Assembly: GCA_934270475.1 (NCBI GenBank)
Contig: CAKQPS010000004.1
Coordinates: 89,533 to 153,532 of the forward strand
DNA length: 64,000 nucleotides
Direction: 5' to 3'
Origin: an uncultured Alphaproteobacteria bacterium
Lineage (GTDB): Bacteria > Pseudomonadota > Alphaproteobacteria > RF32 > CAG-239
The position numbers and the translations under genes are program-made. Of this stretch, positions 59,524 through 64,000 are shown piece by piece (the first letter of the stretch is position 1; each line of letters opens with the position of its first letter). The notes below the pieces were generated by a model. It saw nothing but the letters and a program-made list of their open reading frames with translations, did not search any database and was not told where the DNA came from.

Positions 59524-59550
59524 TTATTGTTTCACTAAAATTATATCATT

Positions 59551-60669
59551 ATGTTAAAAGTATTATTTTTTCAGCTTAAAATGTGGCTGCTCAAAACATG
59601 GCTGTATAAAATGAATGAGCTTAAAATCATTCGAGAGGGCTCTTTTGACCAGCTTTTTAACATCATCAAACACGCAGGATACAACCTGACCGAAGATGAG
59701 CAGCAGGCAGTCATTCAACGCGGAGATTCTAAAGCAATTGAACTTTGGCTGAAATTGAAGCCCAAGCTTTTTGTTTCTGCGCAAACCGCCTTGTTAAAAA
59801 GAGGCAACAACGCGGAAATTTCCAAAGTCGCTAGTTATGCCGACAATCTATGCCCAGAGGCAATACAACTCATACTGCTGCACGGCAGAGAACAGGAAAT
59901 AGTTGATGTTATTCAGCATAATGACATACCTGCAGACTTGGAAGAGCAAATTATCTCAATTGATAACATCAAAGTTCAAAAAGCCCTTGCCTCTAAAGGT
60001 TTGAAAAAACAAGAGAGCGTTTCGCAAATCATTGATTGCGGTCACCACGAAGCAATTATGGCTCTGTTGCAAACCATAAAATACGACTCTCCGGTTCACT
60101 TGTATGCAGAAAACGGAGACAAAATCATTTTCCGCGACAACCCTAAAGAAATCAAAGCTTTTTTTGACAACGGCTTTTTGCCTAGTGAAAAAGCTATTCT
60201 GCATTTAATCGACTTAGGCTTCTATGAGTTTGCCGCCCGCTGTCTAAACCTTGATTGCCGCGGCTATTTTCCATTCACGGAAAAAGTCATTATGGCTGTG
60301 CTTGAAAAAGGAGATGAGTGGCTTGTAACCACTTTGGTGCACAACCAAGACAAATTGCTTCTTTCGTTAAAGCGAATGCAAAGAACGCAGGAGTGGCTGG
60401 AAAACAAAATTCTTGAACGCGGTTACAACAACGCAATTTCTTGTTTGGCACGTATCTATAAGGTTTCTCGGCTCACTGTTGAAGAAATCTTGCGCCGCAA
60501 CAACAAGCAAGAAATCAAAGCGCTTATTGACAGCAAAAGCATCAACGCTGCCTGCATCTATGATTTAATCGACCGGCAGCGCTATGATTTGCTGGAAAAC
60601 TACGCCTGTTGCGTACCTGACAATCCGACTTTCTATCTGCTGACAAAGTATATGAAAGCCCATCGCTAA
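59551..60669 (+). CDS. Alpha-solenoid repeat protein, paralogue 1
   Basis: The 372-residue protein has an amphipathic, Lys/Leu/Trp-rich N-terminus (residues 1-22) and then helical repeats of roughly 24-27 residues. Recurring positions read A-x-x-A-(L/V)-(L/I)-x-R-G-(D/N)-x-x-x-E-I/A-I (for example QAVIQRGDSKAIELWL, TALLKRGNNAEISKVA, QLILLHGREQEIVDVI, IIDCGHHEAIMALL). It is related to the next gene. A near-consensus promoter precedes it, with a leader of about 37 bases, A/T-rich and without a Shine-Dalgarno sequence. I do not recognise a named family; HEAT-like or leucine-rich-variant repeats are the closest idea. Confidence 0.78.
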   Translation: MLKVLFFQLKMWLLKTWLYKMNELKIIREGSFDQLFNIIKHAGYNLTEDEQQAVIQRGDSKAIELWLKLKPKLFVSAQTALLKRGNNAEISKVASYADNLCPEAIQLILLHGREQEIVDVIQHNDIPADLEEQIISIDNIKVQKALASKGLKKQESVSQIIDCGHHEAIMALLQTIKYDSPVHLYAENGDKIIFRDNPKEIKAFFDNGFLPSEKAILHLIDLGFYEFAARCLNLDCRGYFPFTEKVIMAVLEKGDEWLVTTLVHNQDKLLLSLKRMQRTQEWLENKILERGYNNAISCLARIYKVSRLTVEEILRRNNKQEIKALIDSKSINAACIYDLIDRQRYDLLENYACCVPDNPTFYLLTKYMKAHR

Positions 60670-60672
60670 GCA

Positions 60673-60710
60673 AAAAAACTTCCGCCCAATAGAAATGGCG
60701 GAAGTTTTTT
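60673..60710 (+). terminator. Intrinsic terminator between the two solenoid genes
   Basis: AAAAAACTTCCGCC pairs with GGCGGAAGTTTTTT around a 10-base loop, a strong terminator. Confidence 0.9.
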
Positions 60711-60714
60711 ACTA

Positions 60715-60743
60715 TTGACAAAAATTCCCATTTCTTATATAAT
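60715..60743 (+). promoter_or_regulatory. Consensus promoter of the second solenoid gene
   Basis: TTGACA (60715-60720), exactly 17 bases, TATAAT (60738-60743), directly after the terminator of the previous gene. Confidence 0.85.
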
Positions 60744-60785
60744 TTTGACTGAAATTTTATTATTTATCCTTTAATACTTATTTTT

Positions 60786-61880
60786 ATGGTTACAAATTTT
60801 TTCAAGTGGCTGTGGGCGTTGGTGGTAAAGCTTTGGGTTTTTATCAAGACACGCCTAGAGGTAAACGACTATTACCTTGTGCGAAACGGCAATTACGAGC
60901 ATATTCTGAAGCGCTTGTCCAAGGGCACGGAAAATGATTTTTCCGACGATGCGCAGGTGGCTTTGCTGGAAAGAAACGACCATGCCGAGATTATGGCGTT
61001 GCTTAAAAACAAAACAACCTGTCTGCAGGTAAAGGAAAAGATTATAGACAGAGGCGTTGCTTCTGAATTGACCCTTTTCTGCCAAAAGAACTGCGTCATT
61101 GATGAAGAGTGGGCTGATAAAATTATCGGCTACGGCTTTGAAAAACCGATTATGGCGATGATAGAAATGCAGCCGTATAATCCGTTCTTAAAAGCCAAAG
61201 AACAGTCTAAGATTATCAATCTTGGCAATTCTAAGCTAACACAGGCTCTTGTCAAAGGAGGCGTCTTAGACGCTTCTAACATCGTCAAACTGATAAAAGA
61301 CGGCTACAGGAATATTCCTCAGCTTCTTCATTCGGCCAAAGACGATGACCTAGGTCAAGTCATTACGGCTGTGCTGGAAAACTGCCCTCTTGATGATGTC
61401 GAATATGTTGCCGAAAATTACAATCTGTCCGATGATTGTGCTCTGCTGTTGCTGGATCATTTCTCCGATGATGTCGACATTATGGACGCGTTCATCGACG
61501 GTGAAATTACCTCAAGCGCCGTGCAGCTGGAGATTATCAAAAAACTTTCACACGAATATGTGATGCAGTTGCTTGATAATCAGCTTTCTGAAAAAGCCTG
61601 CCTTGCCGTTATTCAAAAGGGCAATATGGAGGAAATTGACAAGCTCATCAAAATTCAAGACGGCTTGCCGGAAGAATCTGTTAACGCGCTGCTGGTACGC
61701 AATGTGCATACTGAGCTGGCTAATTTGGCAGAGAATCAAACTTTGGATAACTCCATTTTAATTATGTGGGCTAAAAACTGCCGGTTTGATTATGTAAAGC
61801 TCTACCTGAGCCATCATGAGCCGAATCTTAAGCTCTCGCTGCTTTTGCAGTTGGAAATTCTTGAACAGATAGTCAAGTAA
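60786..61880 (+). CDS. Alpha-solenoid repeat protein, paralogue 2
   Basis: The 364-residue protein starts with a Trp/Leu/Val-rich hydrophobic segment (FFKWLWALVVKLWVFIKTRL), then helical repeats with the same signature: ALLERNDHAEIMALL, AVIQKGNMEEIDKLI, ALLVRNVHTELANLA. Some units near residues 200-240 are more acidic. The N-terminal NDYYLVRNGNYEHILKRL corresponds to MNELKIIREGSFDQLFNII of the other paralogue. It has its own promoter and terminator, a leader of about 36 bases, and no Shine-Dalgarno sequence. The hydrophobic start could bind or span the membrane. Confidence 0.8.
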   Translation: MVTNFFKWLWALVVKLWVFIKTRLEVNDYYLVRNGNYEHILKRLSKGTENDFSDDAQVALLERNDHAEIMALLKNKTTCLQVKEKIIDRGVASELTLFCQKNCVIDEEWADKIIGYGFEKPIMAMIEMQPYNPFLKAKEQSKIINLGNSKLTQALVKGGVLDASNIVKLIKDGYRNIPQLLHSAKDDDLGQVITAVLENCPLDDVEYVAENYNLSDDCALLLLDHFSDDVDIMDAFIDGEITSSAVQLEIIKKLSHEYVMQLLDNQLSEKACLAVIQKGNMEEIDKLIKIQDGLPEESVNALLVRNVHTELANLAENQTLDNSILIMWAKNCRFDYVKLYLSHHEPNLKLSLLLQLEILEQIVK

Positions 61881-61883
61881 CTA

Positions 61884-61927
61884 AAAAAACTCCCTTTTCC
61901 AATGATTTGGTTTAGGGAGTTTTTTTA
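61884..61927 (+). terminator. Intrinsic terminator of the second solenoid gene
   Basis: AAAAAAACTCCCT pairs with AGGGAGTTTTTTT around an 18-base loop. The A/T flanks make it usable from both sides. Confidence 0.85.
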
Positions 61928-61979
61928 ATAACCATTGTCGCAAAATTCTAACCTAGTCAGTAAAATCGCGATAACCCCA

Positions 61980-62671
61980 TTAAGTGTTATCCAACTCCCA
62001 AACGATAATACAATTTTCTTCTTTGCTTGAACAAGAATTACAAATACTTTGTATATCAGACATCGTTGCACTCCGTAAACACTTCTTCTTGGCTCCGCAA
62101 TATTTATCGCCATAATAATATAAGTCTTCGCTGGGATGATTAGTCCGCCATAATCCCGCTAAAAATAATGAACCATGCAAAGGCTGCAGCATATTATTAA
62201 AAAGTTCAAAACAAAGGTTTTTAGTGTTTTCACTGCCGTCTCTTTTATCTTTCCACAATAACAAATCGAAAGTAATTTTTTTATTTCTAACGAATGGAAA
62301 AATCATATTACCTGAAGAATCTACAAATCCGTATCCGAATCCTGAGGTTTGTTTTTTCCAACCTGCCGGCACCAAATCCAAAGCTTCAATAGTTTCCGTC
62401 AAATTATATCTATCTTCTGCTTCACCCTCTGTACGCAAAGGAGTAAAATAATCAATATGCTGTATCAAGCCAAACATTAAATTTGTATATTCTTCAACCA
62501 ACTTATTAACTATAAACTTTTCCATAGCCTTGGAATATCCGCAAGCCCGCCAACAGATAACACACCGATAATTGCCATCACGCCCAGCATTTCTATCATC
62601 GACCGCCCAACACAATTGTCATCCTTGGCTTTGAGCGCCAGCTCATTCGCCGAGTATCCAGCATGGTACAT
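61980..62671 (-). pseudogene. Frameshifted pilin-like gene
   Basis: From ATG 62671 the frame reads MYHAGYSANELALKAKDDN, then GRSMIEMLGVMAIIGVLSVG. Directly after GGL it loses frame; the correct continuation (GYSKAMEKFIVNKLVEEY) is one base shifted near 62545. From there a 190-residue C-terminal part follows (61980 onward), with six or more Cys (KNLCFEL, KYCGAKKKCLRS, SICNSCSS, ENCIIV). The N-terminal extension is longer than in the other pilins. The simplest reading is a one-base deletion in a recently active gene; sequencing error is the alternative. Confidence 0.75.
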
Positions 62672-62702
62672 CTGCTTCAAAAACTTGCAACAAACGCAAA
62701 AA

Positions 62703-63008
62703 TTAGATTAAGAACATGATTATAAAAATGAGAAGATAGGTAATAACACAAGCAAGCATAAACAACCAATTATTTTTGATGTATTTTCTTAAGAATGGCA
62801 CACCTAGTATGTAGAGTATTAAGAAGCTGACAAAGCTCAAATCACTTAAATATGCTTCAAGTTTCATATTTTTAAACAGCGTTCTTTGTTCATCACTGGC
62901 AAAATAATTAAATAATGCAAAAACAGCACTAGCTGTCAAAGCGGTTACCATAGCCCAAAGACTCAAAAAAATTATTATACGTTTCGCTTGTTGCCAAATT
63001 TTTTGCAT
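62703..63008 (-). CDS. Small unknown membrane protein
   Basis: The 101-residue protein has about three membrane segments (residues 10-33, 53-70 and 80-101). AAGGTCTGGGAAA precedes the ATG, giving a weak ribosome site. It ends in a hydrophobic run, so the C-terminus may be in the membrane. The family is unknown. Confidence 0.6.
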   Translation of the reverse strand: MQKIWQQAKRIIIFLSLWAMVTALTASAVFALFNYFASDEQRTLFKNMKLEAYLSDLSFVSFLILYILGVPFLRKYIKNNWLFMLACVITYLLIFIIMFLI

Positions 63009-63072
63009 TTTCCCAGACCTTATATTGTTGCTTTGTTTCTGCTTTAAAAAAAAATAAAAATGTCTTTACAAT

Positions 63073-63299
63073 AAAAGCTATTGCCGTTATTCTGTTTTTG
63101 AAAGTGCAATAGCGCTTTTAGGGCTTCGAAAACCCTTTGTTACACTAAGTCGTGGCATAACGACTTTAAATCCTATGCCGGCATCTTACGTCATAAACGG
63201 ACGGATGTCGGCGAATAAGGTTTCGGCCAAATAAGCCGAGCCGTTTTAGTGTACACGGTTTTCGAACATCCGCCCGCCTTTATAGCGGGTTTTATTTTA
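63073..63299 (+). ncRNA. Structured leader with candidate terminator/antiterminator switch
   Basis: Several stems are visible: GCTATTGC (63077) with GCAATAGC (63106), AAGTCGT (63147) with ACGACTT (63160), GCCGGCATC (63177) with GATGTCGGC (63204), and a GGTTTCGGC/GCCGAGCC hairpin (63219-63242). The region ends with terminator CCCGC/GCGGG plus TTTTATTTT. A competing pairing, CGGACGGATGT (63198-63208) with ACATCCGCCCG (63266-63276), would use both the 3' arm of the third stem and the 5' arm of the terminator. It lies 25 bases before the outer-membrane protein start codon. No known riboswitch is recognised. Confidence 0.5.
63273..63299 (+). terminator. Terminator in the outer-membrane protein leader
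   Basis: CCCGC (63273-63277) pairs with GCGGG (63285-63289) around CTTTATA, followed by TTTTATTTT. Confidence 0.7.
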
Positions 63300-63324
63300 A
63301 CTAAATTAACAAAGGATGTTTGAT

Positions 63325-63900
63325 ATGAATAAAACATTATTATTGGCAAGTGTAGTTTGCTTATTTTCATTGCAAGCCAATGCCGATGACACATTATTAA
63401 CACATGATTGGAATACAACTAAATTTTATATAGGTGCAGATTACAACTCCACAAAAGTTGATTTAGAAAATGGGTGGAATGATATAGTCGATGACACTTA
63501 CAATTCTGGAACATTAAATTTAGGTTTAACCTTTGATAAATATTTCGGAATTGAAGGTTTTTATCAAAATTCAACTGAAAAAGAAGGAGCTTACTCGTCA
63601 TTAAAAACAAATTTTAATGTTTATGGTGCAGATTTGTTATTTTACATACCTATAAATGACAAAATAGATTTTATTGCAACAACAGGCATAGGAAGATATG
63701 AAGTTGAAGCTAAGATTAAATATTATAATTTAACAATATCTGAAACCGAATCTGACACAGGAATTCGTACGGGTATAGGATTACAATATAATATAAACGA
63801 TCATTGGTCATTTAGAGCTATTGGGCGCTATATACACTTAAATATGGAGTCTGTAGATAATATGAAAGAACTCTCTTTAGGTATACGATACTATTTTTAA
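63325..63900 (+). CDS. Outer-membrane beta-barrel protein, OmpA-like fold
   Basis: The 191-residue protein has a signal peptide (MNKTLLLASVVCLFSLQANA) and a mature part of alternating strands: FYIGADYNST, TLNLGLTFDKYFGIEGFYQ, YGADLLFYIP, TTGIGRYEV, GIRTGIGLQYNINDHWSFRAIGRYIHL. The last residue is Phe (LSLGIRYYF), the usual signal for BAM insertion. Eight strands are likely. Start 63325 is preceded by AAAGGA; an ATG at 63316 is an alternative. The leader carries the switch-like structure. Confidence 0.87.
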   Translation: MNKTLLLASVVCLFSLQANADDTLLTHDWNTTKFYIGADYNSTKVDLENGWNDIVDDTYNSGTLNLGLTFDKYFGIEGFYQNSTEKEGAYSSLKTNFNVYGADLLFYIPINDKIDFIATTGIGRYEVEAKIKYYNLTISETESDTGIRTGIGLQYNINDHWSFRAIGRYIHLNMESVDNMKELSLGIRYYF

Positions 63901-63924
63901 TGATATTATATAAAAATAAGCAAA

Positions 63925-63960
63925 CACCTAAGGCTGATAACCAGCTATCAGGCTTAGGTG
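63925..63960 (+). terminator. Hairpin after the outer-membrane protein gene
   Basis: CACCTAAGGCTGATA (63925-63939) pairs with TATCAGGCTTAGGTG (63946-63960) with one mismatch. No T-run follows directly, so termination is uncertain. Confidence 0.4.
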
Positions 63961-64000
63961 CCACTAAAAAAGCGGCATAAGACATTGTTTTAATTTTTTT

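Noticed and set aside
59551..61880. Ankyrin or TPR repeats
   Set aside because: The spacing (about 24-27 residues) and the conserved R-G/N...E-I pattern do not show the GxTPLHxAA or the TPR W-L-G-Y-A-F-A-P signature.
63073..63299. tmRNA, RNase P RNA, 6S RNA or SRP RNA
   Set aside because: I looked for the tag-peptide frame, the RNase P core, a long 6S-like bulged rod and the SRP tetraloop and found none; the arrangement fits a leader switch better.
63060..63300. Integron attC sites
   Set aside because: The stems lack the RYYYAAC/GTTRRRY ends, and no integrase or cassette array is visible.
1..64000. CRISPR arrays
   Set aside because: No series of short, regularly spaced identical repeats was found; the repeats present are dispersed or one-off duplications.

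Overview
The window is about 64 kb of AT-leaning bacterial chromosome (roughly 40% GC by eye) with Gram-negative content: lipoproteins, BamE, LolA, outer-membrane barrels, DsbD and the OpgG/OpgH periplasmic glucan genes. The block yceD-rpmF-plsX-fabH, the pheST/rplT/rpmI order and the many short secreted proteins point to an alphaproteobacterium. Type IV pilin-like proteins with a nearly invariant N-terminus (GRSMIEMLGVLAIIGVLSV) are, in my memory, typical of uncultured host- or gut-associated alphaproteobacteria, but taxonomy is inference here. There is no rRNA, no CRISPR array, and one tRNA (Ala, CGC).

Layout. 0-7.4 kb: 3' end of ettA, a decayed pilin gene, a repeat-rich intergenic block, then fabH, plsX, rpmF and yceD on the minus strand, bamE with a short FtsK-type translocase on the plus strand, and a YqgE/AlgH protein. 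7.4-15.3 kb: a DsbD-type reductase, an exported GH24 lysozyme, and opgG-unknown-opgH. 15.3-20.3 kb: tRNA-Ala, an SpmA/SpmB fusion, dtd, and small unknown or lipoprotein genes. 20.3-26.4 kb: an archaeal/eukaryal-type proS, pheT, pheS, rplT and rpmI on the minus strand. 26.5-34.9 kb: secreted unknowns, the comM/yifB ATPase, a large Cys-rich exported protein ending in a catalytically dead trypsin-like domain, two pilin-like genes and a DeoA/AMP-phosphorylase family enzyme.

35-40.6 kb is the most unusual region. It is an AT-rich island of small exported proteins, several mutually related, interleaved with two muramidase genes facing the other way: a 5'-truncated pesticin/T4-type lysozyme and an intact GH108 muramidase without a signal peptide. 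A 720-bp segment with one small-protein gene is duplicated almost exactly, and four of the genes share the same promoter layout. A peptidoglycan-hydrolase effector/immunity-type locus is the most economical hypothesis.

40.7-57.3 kb: prolyl iminopeptidase, four glycosyltransferases, a PHP phosphatase, a patatin, MORN-repeat protein, LolA, nitroreductase, argS, a DUF2157/GDYXXLXY membrane pair, oligoendopeptidase F, and a GlmU-like protein reduced to its uridylyltransferase half. 57.3-64 kb: a DUF2207 membrane protein, two paralogous alpha-helical repeat proteins with consensus promoters but no Shine-Dalgarno sequence, a second frameshifted pilin, and an outer-membrane barrel gene behind a structured leader that looks like a terminator/antiterminator switch. 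Three intergenic blocks (1.6-2.05, 20.1-20.28 and 53.88-54.06 kb) are copies of one palindrome-rich dispersed repeat, each against the 3' end of a minus-strand gene.
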